This document shows positions 1 through 6,354 of a stretch of DNA of 45,176 bases, in pieces. Position 1 is the first letter of the stretch. Each line of letters opens with the position of its first letter. Under the pieces are notes generated by a model. That model saw only the letters and a list, made by a program, of their open reading frames with translations, did not search any database and was not told the origin of the DNA. The stretch spans positions 1-45,176 of the forward strand of contig CALENA010000017.1 in the NCBI GenBank assembly GCA_937910875.1. Reading direction: 5' to 3'. Source of the DNA: an uncultured Desulfobulbaceae bacterium. Lineage in GTDB: Bacteria > Desulfobacterota > Desulfobulbia > Desulfobulbales > Desulfocapsaceae. Made by a program: the position numbers and the translations under genes.

Positions 1-17
1 CTCAGTTAATTATCATC

Positions 18-46
18 TTGTGCTTATTATAGCTAATTGCTATTAT
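18..46 (+). promoter_or_regulatory. Sigma-70-type promoter of the RelE-type toxin cassette
   Basis: A -35 box TTGTGC (18-23) and a -10 box TATTAT (41-46) are separated by 17 bases. The -10 box ends 6 bases before the toxin ATG at 53, so the transcript would begin at or next to the start codon (leaderless). The same arrangement is kept in the decayed copy at 1652-1689 (CTGTGC, 17 bases, TATAAT, 6 bases, ATG), which supports it as a real promoter. Confidence 0.55.
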
Positions 47-52
47 GTTAAT

Positions 53-307
53 ATGTTTAGGATAACTTTTAGCAAAAATGCCGACAAAGCTTTAAGGCGA
101 ATGCCCAGAAATAATGCGGTGCTTATTGCCAATAAAATTAAAGAATTAGCTTCTGGCCCCAAAAAAATGCGTAATATAAAAAAATTAACCAATCATCCAG
201 GCTATCGACTTCGAGTTGGTGACTGGCGAGTAGTTTACACTATCAATGAAAACGAGTTGCTAATCCATGTCATTAACATCAAGACTCGTGGGGAGGTATA
301 CAAATGA
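53..307 (+). CDS. RelE/ParE-superfamily toxin
   Basis: An 84-residue basic protein of the RelE fold, whose members usually cleave mRNA on the ribosome. It has an early Lys-Ala-Leu-Arg-Arg segment and the core RVGDWRVVYTI, the usual RelE beta-strand with conserved Arg and Tyr. The reading frame is open upstream, but ATG 53 is chosen because it begins the conserved MFRITFS strand and sits exactly 6 bases after a -10 box; no Shine-Dalgarno is visible, suggesting leaderless translation. Its stop overlaps the next ATG (ATGA at 304-307), so toxin and antitoxin are translationally coupled, with the toxin first as in higBA modules. A frameshifted partial duplicate lies at about 1633-1858. Base composition is much more AT-rich than the genome downstream of 3 kb, consistent with an acquired cassette. 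Confidence 0.85.
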   Translation: MFRITFSKNADKALRRMPRNNAVLIANKIKELASGPKKMRNIKKLTNHPGYRLRVGDWRVVYTINENELLIHVINIKTRGEVYK

Positions 308-675
308 ACATCCAAATTATCGAAAAAAACGGAAAACCAGAATGGGCTGTTATTCCCTTCAGTGAGTACGAAAAACTTCAAGAGGCTTTGGAGGACGCTG
401 AAGATATAAAAGATATTGAAAAGAACTTGAAAGCAATTCAAGACGGAACAGAAATAGCCATACCTGGCGAAGTTACTTTTGCAATTCTTGACGGAACAAA
501 CCCAATCCGTGCATGGAGAGAGTATAAGCATATCAAAATGAATGAGTTGGCAAAAAATGTCGGTATCAGTTCCGCCTATCTTTCACAAATCGAAAACAAT
601 AAAAGAAATCCTACTATTGACACTTTAAAGAATATTGCCAAAGAACTCGATATAGATATTGAGGCACTCATCTAG
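304..675 (+). CDS. Antitoxin with Phd-like N-terminus and XRE helix-turn-helix C-terminus
   Basis: A 123-residue antitoxin predicted to neutralise the RelE-type protein encoded just upstream (4-base ATGA overlap). Residues 1-45 resemble the C-terminal half of Phd/YefM antitoxins (VIPFSEYEKLQEALEDAEDI, an acidic helix that usually wraps the toxin). Residues about 66-120 form an XRE/Cro helix-turn-helix with MNELAKNVGISSAYLSQIEN and NPTIDTLKNIAKEL. The order is reversed relative to ordinary Phd proteins, where the DNA-binding part is N-terminal; here a separate HTH provides DNA binding. Autoregulation is expected but no operator is visible, because the window begins at the promoter. It is followed within 30 bases by an attC-like palindrome, as expected for the last gene of an integron cassette. 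Confidence 0.85.
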   Translation: MNIQIIEKNGKPEWAVIPFSEYEKLQEALEDAEDIKDIEKNLKAIQDGTEIAIPGEVTFAILDGTNPIRAWREYKHIKMNELAKNVGISSAYLSQIENNKRNPTIDTLKNIAKELDIDIEALI

Positions 676-703
676 CTTAATATATTGAAATAATAAAAAT
701 TAT

Positions 704-763
704 CACACAACAAAGGCATTAGGTCGGACGCCAAACGGCGCCGCTTATGCCCGACGTTGTGCG
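704..763 (+). other. attC-like recombination site (integron cassette end) 1
   Basis: A 60-base imperfect palindrome with outer arms CACACAAC (704-711) and GTTGTGCG (756-763), which fit the R''/R' layout ending in AAC and starting in GTT. Inside, GGCAT (715-719) pairs with ATGCC (747-751) and CGCC with GGCG around a short AAA loop. The length and layout match classical 59-base elements. R' departs from the GTTRRRY consensus at one position. A second related copy of its right half lies at 1862-1911. Orientation agrees with the upstream gene being the cassette content. No integrase gene is in the window. Confidence 0.55.
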
Positions 764-823
764 TATAAAAAATAAAGAAATCCTCATGGATCTGAGGAAT
801 GGGAGGAGGGAAGAAGAAAGAAA

Positions 824-1099
824 TTAGACCAAAGCTACATGGATATGCCGTCCGACGGCTTTGGCAAATTTCTCAAGAGTGGACAAACGAATATCCGTTG
901 CATGGTTCTCCATTCTCGAAATAACAGATTTTGTAGTTTGGAGCTCAGTGGCAATTTGCTCTTGGGTCATTCCTGCTTTCATGCGAGCTTCTTTCAGTAG
1001 AAGACCTAATTTAAAGGTTTCGAAACGCTCGTCATAGTTAGCCCAAGACTCAGGATCTTTGCTCATGCGTTTTGCTTTGTATTTTTGTAAATCACTCAT
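824..1099 (-). CDS. higA: HigA-type XRE antitoxin
   Basis: A 91-residue helix-turn-helix antitoxin. The C-terminal half carries an XRE domain (about residues 36-85) with MTQEQIATELQTTKSVISRMEN followed by LSTLEKFAKAVG. The N-terminal part is charged and contains the 'DPESWANYDERFETFKLG' segment typical of antitoxins paired with Gp49/DUF891 toxins. Translation begins at an ATG overlapping the toxin stop (4 bases, 1096-1099), so the pair is an operon with toxin first. The module points against the direction of the surrounding attC-like sites, so it needs its own promoter. Confidence 0.85.
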   Translation of the reverse strand: MSDLQKYKAKRMSKDPESWANYDERFETFKLGLLLKEARMKAGMTQEQIATELQTTKSVISRMENHATDIRLSTLEKFAKAVGRHIHVALV

Positions 1100-1449
1100 G
1101 CCAACCTCCTTCTTGCGAAATAGTCTTTCTTCCTTTGCTCGGCAATTTTAATCTCTTTTTGGGGAACCTTCTGGGTTTTCTTGGTGAAAGCATGGTTCAG
1201 AACAACCAATTCATTCCCATCAAGGAAACCGAACAAACGAAAAATATTATTCCCATGCTGGATGCGAACCTCCCAAATATCATCGGTAGCTTCCAGCTTT
1301 TTGAAAAATTTGCGAGGAACTATATCTATTGCCTCAATCAAGTCGAGAACGAAGAAAACCTTTTCAACTTGTTTATTGGAGAGATTCTCAAGGTAATCCT
1401 CCACTGGACATTTTCCATTCTCAAGACGGTAGAAACTTATTTCTCGCAT
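1096..1449 (-). CDS. higB: HigB-type toxin (phage Gp49-like, DUF891 family)
   Basis: A 117-residue RelE-superfamily toxin of the Gp49/HigB branch. Visible hallmarks are the N-terminal FYRLENGKCPVEDYLENL, the central KFFKKLEATDDIWEVRIQ, and FRLFGFLDGNELVVLNHAFTKKTQKVP with the basic tail typical of this family. These proteins act as ribosome-dependent mRNA interferases (family knowledge). The start ATG (1449) has no Shine-Dalgarno. On the minus strand a TTGCCA (1479-1484), 17 bases, TAACTT (1456-1461), 6 bases, ATG arrangement suggests a second leaderless toxin transcript. The antitoxin follows with a 4-base overlap. Confidence 0.87.
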   Translation of the reverse strand: MREISFYRLENGKCPVEDYLENLSNKQVEKVFFVLDLIEAIDIVPRKFFKKLEATDDIWEVRIQHGNNIFRLFGFLDGNELVVLNHAFTKKTQKVPQKEIKIAEQRKKDYFARRRLA

Positions 1450-1455
1450 ACGAAT

Positions 1456-1484
1456 AAGTTAGCATGTTTGCGAACAAATGGCAA
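1456..1484 (-). promoter_or_regulatory. Candidate promoter of higBA
   Basis: Reading on the minus strand, TTGCCA (1479-1484) is a 5/6 match to the -35 consensus and is followed by 17 bases and TAACTT (1456-1461), a weak 3/6 -10 box. The -10 ends 6 bases before the higB ATG, the same geometry as the relE-type promoter at 18-46. The spacer contains TTTGTTCGCAAA, a small imperfect palindrome that could be an operator. Confidence 0.35.
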
Positions 1485-1521
1485 ATTAATTTTTGTAGCC
1501 ATCTGAAAATATAAGAAAAAT

Positions 1522-1619
1522 CGCACAACCAAGGGTTCCAGGGGACGCGAAAAGGTTCTGGCTGTTAAAATCTGACAATCCGGGGCGCGCCACTGAACCC
1601 AGACGCGCCCCATTGTGTG
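1522..1619 (+). other. attC-like recombination site 2 (long form)
   Basis: The outer arms CGCACAAC (1522-1529) and ATTGTGTG (1612-1619) bracket an imperfect inverted repeat: AAGGGTTCCAGGGGACGCG on the left pairs loosely with CGCGCCACTGAACCC on the right. The bases following R' (TATAAAA) are shared with attC-like site 1, which is followed by GTATAAAA. Length, about 98 bases, is within the attC range. The R' box has A where cleavable sites have G, so this site may be inactive. Confidence 0.4.
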
Positions 1620-1632
1620 TATAAAAAGATAA

Positions 1633-1858
1633 CTCTCATTTAACTACCACCCTGTGCTTGCTGTAGCTAATTGCTATAATATGGTCATGTTTAAAATAAA
1701 TTTTAGCAAAATGCCGACAAAGCTTTAAGGCGAATGCCCAGAAATAATTCGGTGCTTATTGCCAATAAAATTAAATAATTAACTTCGGACCCCAAAAAAA
1801 TGCGTAATGTAAAAAAATAACTAATCATCCAGGATATCGACTTCGAGTTGGAGACTGG
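1633..1858 (+). pseudogene. Decayed, truncated duplicate of the RelE-type toxin gene and its promoter
   Basis: This stretch aligns by eye with bases 1 to about 230, including the promoter, the start (ATG at 1687) and the coding part up to the codons for GDW. One A is missing in the run after AGC near codon 7, which shifts the frame; further stops (for example AAATAA near 1777) and substitutions follow. Similarity ends abruptly inside GACTGGC at about 1858, where the sequence becomes the right half of an attC-like site. It records a duplication within the array followed by deletion into the neighbouring attC. Confidence 0.8.
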
Positions 1859-1861
1859 CAA

Positions 1862-1911
1862 TGGCATTGAGTCGGGCGCCAAAAGGCGCCGCTTATGCCA
1901 GACGTGGCACA
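1862..1911 (+). other. Partial attC-like site 3 (right half only)
   Basis: From GGCATT to the end, this segment matches attC-like site 1 (715-763) closely: both have GGCATT, a TCGG/GCGCC block, a short A-rich loop, GGCGCCGCTTATGCC and then GAC or CGAC before the R' position. Here R' reads GTGGCAC rather than GTTGTGC and the left arm is missing because the site is fused to the relE remnant. It is probably non-functional. Confidence 0.45.
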
Positions 1912-1946
1912 GCAAATACGCACTACCCTCATGTCCAATCGGCAAC

Positions 1947-1985
1947 TTGACAAAAAATACCACTGCAATTATAATTACAATTATA
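1947..1985 (+). promoter_or_regulatory. Consensus sigma-70 promoter with overlapping operator for vapBC
   Basis: TTGACA (1947-1952), 17 bases, TATAAT (1970-1975): both hexamers match the consensus perfectly with ideal spacing. The -10 box is the left part of a perfect inverted repeat, TATAATT-AC-AATTATA (1970-1985), placed where a bound VapBC complex would block RNA polymerase. The antitoxin ATG is at 2015. Confidence 0.85.
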
Positions 1986-2014
1986 TTGTAAACAAATCTC
2001 AGTGAGGTGCGATT

Positions 2015-2248
2015 ATGGGTCAAGTAACTATTTATCTCGACAATGCGACTGAAAACAAATTGAAAGAAGCTGCTAAATCTAGCCACATATCCGTTAGCAA
2101 ATGGGTTGCGGGGATTATAGAAGAAAAAGTAACAACTGAATGGCCTCAGGATGTCGTCAAGTTAGCAGGTAGCTGGAAAGATGATTTCCCATCCATCCAA
2201 GAGATAAGATCGAGCGCCGGCCATGACTCCCCAAGGGAGGATCTCTAA
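2015..2248 (+). CDS. vapB: Ribbon-helix-helix antitoxin (VapB-type)
   Basis: A 77-residue protein with an N-terminal ribbon-helix-helix (residues about 3-45): the strand GQVTIYLD is followed by helices NKLKEAAKSSHI and VSKWVAGIIEEKV. The C-terminal 30 residues, acidic and Trp-containing, would bind the VapC partner. GAGGTG lies 6 bases before the ATG. It is 2 bases from the toxin start, forming an operon. Expected to repress its own promoter through the 1970-1985 palindrome. Could equally be called FitA/CopG-like; the DNA-binding fold is clear, the exact subfamily is not. Confidence 0.85.
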   Translation: MGQVTIYLDNATENKLKEAAKSSHISVSKWVAGIIEEKVTTEWPQDVVKLAGSWKDDFPSIQEIRSSAGHDSPREDL

Positions 2249-2250
2249 AA

Positions 2251-2643
2251 TTGTATCTCCTTGACACAAACACACTTATTTACTTTTTTAAAGGTATGGG
2301 CAATGTCGCAGAGACCTTACTATCCAAGTCCCCAAAAGATATTTCTATACCGTCAATCGCTCTTTATGAGCTTGAAGTCGGAATAGCAAAATCAAACAGT
2401 CCGAAAAAAAGAAAGAAACAACTAGAATCGCTAATCTTACGCATTGCCGTCATGCCTTTCGCCTCAAAAGAGGCCGAGGTTGCTGCAATGATCAGAGCAG
2501 AACTGGAAAATATAGGCACACCAATAGGCCCCTATGACACTCTAATTGCAGGAATAGCCTTGAGTTCAAATTCTACATTAGTCACACACAACACAAAAGA
2601 ATTCAGTAGAGTCGAAGGCTTGATCCTTGAAGATTGGTTTTAA
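2251..2643 (+). CDS. vapC: VapC-type PIN-domain ribonuclease toxin
   Basis: A 130-residue PIN-domain endoribonuclease, expected to cut tRNA or rRNA with Mg2+ or Mn2+ (family knowledge). The acidic site is intact: Asp5 in LLDTNTLIYFFKG, Glu40 in ALYELEVG, and the Asp in PIGPYDTLIAGIAL, with THNTKEF closing the domain. It starts with TTG at 2251, two bases after the antitoxin stop, with GGGAGG about 10 bases upstream inside the antitoxin gene. The stop is followed by a truncated attC-like left arm and then by the MITE-like element. AT-rich like the rest of the array. Confidence 0.9.
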   Translation: MYLLDTNTLIYFFKGMGNVAETLLSKSPKDISIPSIALYELEVGIAKSNSPKKRKKQLESLILRIAVMPFASKEAEVAAMIRAELENIGTPIGPYDTLIAGIALSSNSTLVTHNTKEFSRVEGLILEDWF

Positions 2644-2653
2644 AAAAAACTCC

Positions 2654-2682
2654 ATATAACGAAGAAATCAAGAGGGACTGCC
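2654..2682 (+). other. Left part of an attC-like site cut off by the MITE-like element
   Basis: Immediately after vapC the sequence ATATAACGAAG...CAAGAGGGACTG resembles the left arm of Vibrio-type cassette sites, which I recall as TATAAC...CAAGAGGGACTG. The matching right arm is absent: the sequence turns into the 162-bp element at 2683 and unrelated sequence follows it. This is recognition by memory and short, so it is tentative. Confidence 0.3.
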
Positions 2683-2844
2683 AGTACCTCGTAAAACTTA
2701 AACTGTCGCATCTTACTTGTTATTTGACGAGCCAACTGCGTTACGGCTTCTGTGACATAGCGCTGCTATGCGCCGCTAGCCGTGCCTTGTTGTCCCGCCA
2801 AATCCCTTCGTAATCTTGCGATACTTTATGATTTACGAGGTACT
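2683..2844 (+). mobile_element. MITE-like 162-bp inverted-repeat element, copy 1
   Basis: Bounded by the perfect 13-base terminal inverted repeats AGTACCTCGTAAA (2683-2695) and TTTACGAGGTACT (2832-2844), with no coding potential. The reverse complement of 39990-40151 matches it almost throughout; I count about seven mismatches by eye. It contains a small internal palindrome around ATAGCGCTGCTAT. No clear target-site duplication is visible. It marks the boundary between the AT-rich toxin-antitoxin array and the GC-rich chromosome. Confidence 0.8.
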
Positions 2845-3126
2845 AGGCCCACCCCTCACCGCAGACGTCAAATCTGGTATTTGAGAATTATGTTCAAATA
2901 TTACAGCACAGTTGATTTCGCCTTCCTGTAACCTGAATTCCCGTATTATTGTAACGAGGGAGGTGGCCGACATAGGTATTGAAGATGACTGTATCTATAC
3001 CGATATCTTTCTTGGCTATGATTGAAGGGTGCCCTGAAAGTATGAAGGGGCGGATACCATCTTGCCTTCATCTGGAGAATGATTAGACTCTGTTGGTCGA
3101 TAATTATTCTCATTGCGGAGGGTCCA
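2845..3126. other. Intergenic stretch, no gene seen
   Basis: Between the repeat element and the DVU0298-like gene no reading frame looks coding. A weak promoter-like pair, TTGCCT near 3063 and TAGACT near 3084 (spacing 16), lies upstream of the gene, and GGAGGG precedes its GTG start. Nothing else is recognisable. Confidence 0.4.
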
Positions 3127-3852
3127 GTGAGTACGAGAAAAAGAAAAGCAGAAATTTTGGCTTTGCTGGCCGGTGATGATCTGGGGGCTATTTTGGCCGC
3201 CATTGATAATTTTTTGCCCACGGAGGTGCTTAACCCACTGTTTTTAGCTCTGTGTCGGAGTGATGAACGATTGCGCTGGCATGCGGTGAGTGTCTTTGGT
3301 CGGATCGTTGCCCGCCTGGCCGAAGAAGATCTGGAGGCGGGCAGAATTATCATGCGCCGCATGTTGTGGAGCCTCAACGATGAGTCGGGTGGCATTGGCT
3401 GGGGCGCCCCCGAGGCCATGGCTGAGATCATGGTCCATGAACCGCTCCTGTTTCAGGAGTATGTCCACATGCTGATCTCGTATATGCGTGAGGATGGGCC
3501 TCTGGATTTTCAGGATGGTAATTATCTTGAACTGCCAGCTTTGCAGCGGGGCCTTTTATGGGGTGTAGGTCGTCTGGCTGAGACGCAGCCTGGCGAATTG
3601 GTGAAGCGGGGAGTGGTCGCGGACCTGCTGCCTTATATAACCAGCGCCGACCATGTGGTCCGAGGGCTTGCCGTTCGCTGTCTCGGCTTGCTGGGGGCCT
3701 CGGAAGCCGGCGATTTGGTTTCTGAGTTGTTGGTGGATGAAACGCCGCTCAGGTTGTATGTTGAAGGTGATTTTGTTGAGACCACCGTGGCCGATCTGGC
3801 CATAGAGGCCTTGGAGCATTTGGAAGTATCTGCAGTATCCGGCAACGGCTGA
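3127..3852 (+). CDS. DVU0298-like HEAT-repeat protein
   Basis: A 241-residue, mostly helical protein built of HEAT-like repeats: LRWHAVSVFGRIV, GAPEAMAEIM, LQRGLLWGVGRLAE and VVRGLAVRCLGLLGA mark successive helix pairs. It resembles the DVU0298 family, conserved in sulfate-reducing Desulfobacterota and Desulfovibrionota, whose function is unknown; a scaffold role is plausible for HEAT repeats. GTG 3127 is chosen because GGAGGG lies 5 bases before it; the open frame upstream to 3079 is hydrophobic and unlike the family. It is followed after about 60 bases by the nitrilase/RfaE2 fusion on the same strand, possibly cotranscribed. Confidence 0.75.
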   Translation: MSTRKRKAEILALLAGDDLGAILAAIDNFLPTEVLNPLFLALCRSDERLRWHAVSVFGRIVARLAEEDLEAGRIIMRRMLWSLNDESGGIGWGAPEAMAEIMVHEPLLFQEYVHMLISYMREDGPLDFQDGNYLELPALQRGLLWGVGRLAETQPGELVKRGVVADLLPYITSADHVVRGLAVRCLGLLGASEAGDLVSELLVDETPLRLYVEGDFVETTVADLAIEALEHLEVSAVSGNG

Positions 3853-3913
3853 TGGATGACTGCCCGCCTTTGCAAGGATTTACGAACTGTTCAGAAGGGT
3901 AAGGAGGATTGGC

Positions 3914-5182
3914 GTGGCAGATGAGTTGTTTTCGGCATTGGGTTTTGTCCAGTTTGAAATTATCCCTAGTGACTGTCGGGCCAATCTGGAGCAGGTGGAG
4001 GCTGGGCTGTCCCGCCTTGCCGCTCCCGCCGGGAGCCTGATCCTCCTTCCAGAAGTCTGGTCCACTGGTTTTGTCTATGAGCAGTTGGCTGTCCTGGCCG
4101 CTGAAACGCCCAAGATTCTGACCCGTCTTACCGAGTTGGCGGCGGCCCAAGGGCTGACTCTGGCCGGTTCCCTGGTGGAGCAGGAGGCTGACCCCGCGGA
4201 AACTTCTCTGTACAATACCCTCTTCTTTGTCAATGGCCACGGCATCTGTGGCAAAATCCGCAAACAGCGGCTCTTTGCCTTCTGGCAGGAAGATCAGTGG
4301 CTGCGTCCGGGCGATTCCCCGGAGGTGGTTGAGACGGGCTACGGTCTGGTTGCGGGGCTGATCTGTTATGATCTCCGCTTTCCGGAGCTTGCCCGGGAGC
4401 AGTGTCGGCAGGCGGCCGATGTCCTGGCGGTCTCGGCCCAGTGGCCATTGGCCAGGCTGGCGCAATGGCGCATCCTTCAGCAGGCCCGGGCCATCGAGAA
4501 CCAGATTCATCTGGTGTCATGCAATGGCTGCGGACCCTGTGGCGATCTTGAGTTGGCCGGCCATTCGCTGCTGGTTGCCCCGGATGGGACAATCCTCCAT
4601 GAGGCAGGTGCTGGTCCGGAAGAGGTGGTGCTGCCGGTGGACTGGCGACGTCAGCATCAGCTGCGACAGCGTTTTAATACCGTGGCCCAGGACCCGGGCC
4701 ATGGGTCCAGCGGGCAGAAACTGCTGAGTCTGGACGAATGCCAACGACAGACGGCGCGACGGCAGCGGCTGGGTCAGCGCATTGTCTTTACCAACGGCTG
4801 TTTTGACATCCTCCACGCCGGCCATGTCCACTATCTTGAGCGGGCCAGGCATGAAGGAGATTATCTGATCCTGGGTCTGAACTCGGATGCTTCAATCCGC
4901 GGTTTGAAGGGTCCCGGGCGGCCGGTGAACAACCAGCAGGATCGGGCCCGGGTTCTGGCCGGGCTTGCCTGTGTCGATGCCCTGGTCATCTTTGATGAGT
5001 CCACCCCGCTGGAACTGATCACCACCCTCAGGCCCCAGGTCCTGGTCAAAGGGGCTGACTGGTCCGAGGAGCAGATCGTGGGGGCGGCTGAGGTCAAGGC
5101 CCTGGGTGGCCGGGTGGTCCGGATCGATTTTGCGCACGACCTGTCGACCACCGCACTCATCGGTCGCATCAAGGGGGCCTGA
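3914..5182 (+). CDS. Nitrilase-superfamily amidohydrolase fused to RfaE2/HldE-type D-glycero-beta-D-manno-heptose 1-phosphate adenylyltransferase
   Basis: A 422-residue two-domain protein. Residues 1 to about 265 are a carbon-nitrogen hydrolase with the complete Glu-Lys-Cys triad: Glu47 in LLPEVWS, Lys117 in IRKQRLF and Cys151 in LICYDLRFPE, closest to omega-amidase/YafV-like members. Residues about 285-422 are a complete nucleotidyltransferase with FTNGCFDILHAGH (HxGH motif), LNSDASIRGLKGPGRPVN, LVKGADW and the terminal DLSTTALI, all typical of RfaE domain II, which activates heptose-1-phosphate with ATP for lipopolysaccharide core synthesis. The GTG start has AAGGAGG 7 bases upstream. Both active sites look intact, so a bifunctional enzyme is likely. 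The junction (about 265-285) has no stop or frameshift. A hairpin terminator follows at 5201-5227. Confidence 0.88.
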   Translation: MADELFSALGFVQFEIIPSDCRANLEQVEAGLSRLAAPAGSLILLPEVWSTGFVYEQLAVLAAETPKILTRLTELAAAQGLTLAGSLVEQEADPAETSLYNTLFFVNGHGICGKIRKQRLFAFWQEDQWLRPGDSPEVVETGYGLVAGLICYDLRFPELAREQCRQAADVLAVSAQWPLARLAQWRILQQARAIENQIHLVSCNGCGPCGDLELAGHSLLVAPDGTILHEAGAGPEEVVLPVDWRRQHQLRQRFNTVAQDPGHGSSGQKLLSLDECQRQTARRQRLGQRIVFTNGCFDILHAGHVHYLERARHEGDYLILGLNSDASIRGLKGPGRPVNNQQDRARVLAGLACVDALVIFDESTPLELITTLRPQVLVKGADWSEEQIVGAAEVKALGGRVVRIDFAHDLSTTALIGRIKGA

Positions 5183-5200
5183 GCCCAGGTCGTCCGGTAC

Positions 5201-5227
5201 TGGCCGCCCTGGGCGGCCATGTTTTCT
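5201..5227 (+). terminator. Rho-independent terminator after the nitrilase-RfaE2 gene
   Basis: Stem TGGCCGCC (5201-5208) and GGCGGCCA (5212-5219) with a CTG loop, followed by TGTTTTCTT. It sits in the short gap between convergent genes and its T-rich tail runs into the recA stop codon. Confidence 0.7.
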
Positions 5228-6297
5228 TACTCCGCTTCCAGCCCGGTGTCCTCTGCCTCCTGAACCACGGCCTCCCCTACTCGGGGCAGTCCAAATCCCA
5301 TTCTCACCTTGTTTTCGATCTCCAGGACCATCTCCGGGTGTTCGCCCAGGAAGCGTTTGGCATTTTCGCGTCCCTGGCCGATGCGTTCGTCCAGATAGGA
5401 ATACCAGGAGCCGCTCTTGTCGACGATCTCCTGGTCCACGGCCAGATCAAGCAGATCGCCGGTGCGGGAAATCCCCTCCCCATAGATGATGTCGAATTCG
5501 CGCTCCTTGAAGGGGGGTGCAACCTTGTTTTTGACCACCTTGACCCGGGTCCTGTTGCCGATCACGTCCTGGCCCTCTTTGATTGCGCCGATGCGGCGGA
5601 TATCGAGGCGCAGGGAAGAGTAGAACTTGAGGGCGTTGCCGCCGGTGGTGGTCTCAGGGCTGCCGAACATGACGCCGATCTTCATGCGGATCTGGTTGAT
5701 AAAGATCAGGACGGTATTGCTGCGATTGAGGACACCGGTGAATTTCCGCATGGCCTGGGACATGAGCCGGGCCTGGAGGCCCACGTGTGAGTCACCGACA
5801 TTGCCGTCGATCTCGGCCCGGGGAACCAGGGCGGCCACCGAGTCGATGACGATCACGTCTATCCCGCCGGAGCGGATCAGGATTTCGGCAATTTCCAGGG
5901 CCTGCTCGCCAAAGTCTGGTTGGGAGACCAGGAGATTGTCGATATCCACCCCCAGCCGTCTGGCGTATTCGGTATCCAGGGCGTGTTCGGCGTCGATAAA
6001 GGCCGCGGTCCCCCCCAGTCTCTGGGCCTCGGCTGCAACATGCAGGGCCAGGGTGGTTTTGCCTGAGGACTCCGGTCCGTAGATCTCGGTGATTCGACCC
6101 TTGGGCAGACCGCCGACCCCGAGGGCGATGTCGAGTCCCAGGCAACTGGTGGAGATGACCGGAATCTGGAGCCGTTCCTGGCTGCCCAGACGCATGATCG
6201 AGCCTTTGCCGAACTGGCGTTGAATCTGGCTGATCGCGTTGTCGATGCTACCCAACTTGTCTGACTTGTTTTTGGCCGGATCTGTCTTTGCTGCCAT
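5227..6297 (-). CDS. recA: Recombinase RecA
   Basis: A full-length 356-residue RecA, the strand-exchange ATPase and LexA coprotease. Walker A is GPESSGKT at residues 74-81; Walker B is [12 protein letters not shown]; loop L2 with [20 protein letters not shown] is complete, as is the C-terminal domain. The ATG at 6297 has AGGAG about 7 bases upstream. It is the last gene of the run mnmA-mtaB-cinA-recA, 57 bases after cinA; the cinA-recA pairing is common in bacteria. I looked for a LexA box in the cinA-recA gap and saw none I could defend, so any SOS control must act further upstream or through an unfamiliar motif. Confidence 0.98.
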   Translation of the reverse strand: MAAKTDPAKNKSDKLGSIDNAISQIQRQFGKGSIMRLGSQERLQIPVISTSCLGLDIALGVGGLPKGRITEIYGPESSGKTTLALHVAAEAQRLGGTAAFIDAEHALDTEYARRLGVDIDNLLVSQPDFGEQALEIAEILIRSGGIDVIVIDSVAALVPRAEIDGNVGDSHVGLQARLMSQAMRKFTGVLNRSNTVLIFINQIRMKIGVMFGSPETTTGGNALKFYSSLRLDIRRIGAIKEGQDVIGNRTRVKVVKNKVAPPFKEREFDIIYGEGISRTGDLLDLAVDQEIVDKSGSWYSYLDERIGQGRENAKRFLGEHPEMVLEIENKVRMGFGLPRVGEAVVQEAEDTGLEAE

Positions 6298-6354
6298 GGA
6301 GGTCTCCTGAACGATACGGGGATGAATGTGGGGCGATCTGGTCGATCGTAAGTG

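Noticed and set aside
1-2850. CRISPR array from the spaced palindromic repeats
   Set aside because: The repeats differ in length, are hundreds of bases apart, and are separated by genes rather than uniform spacers.
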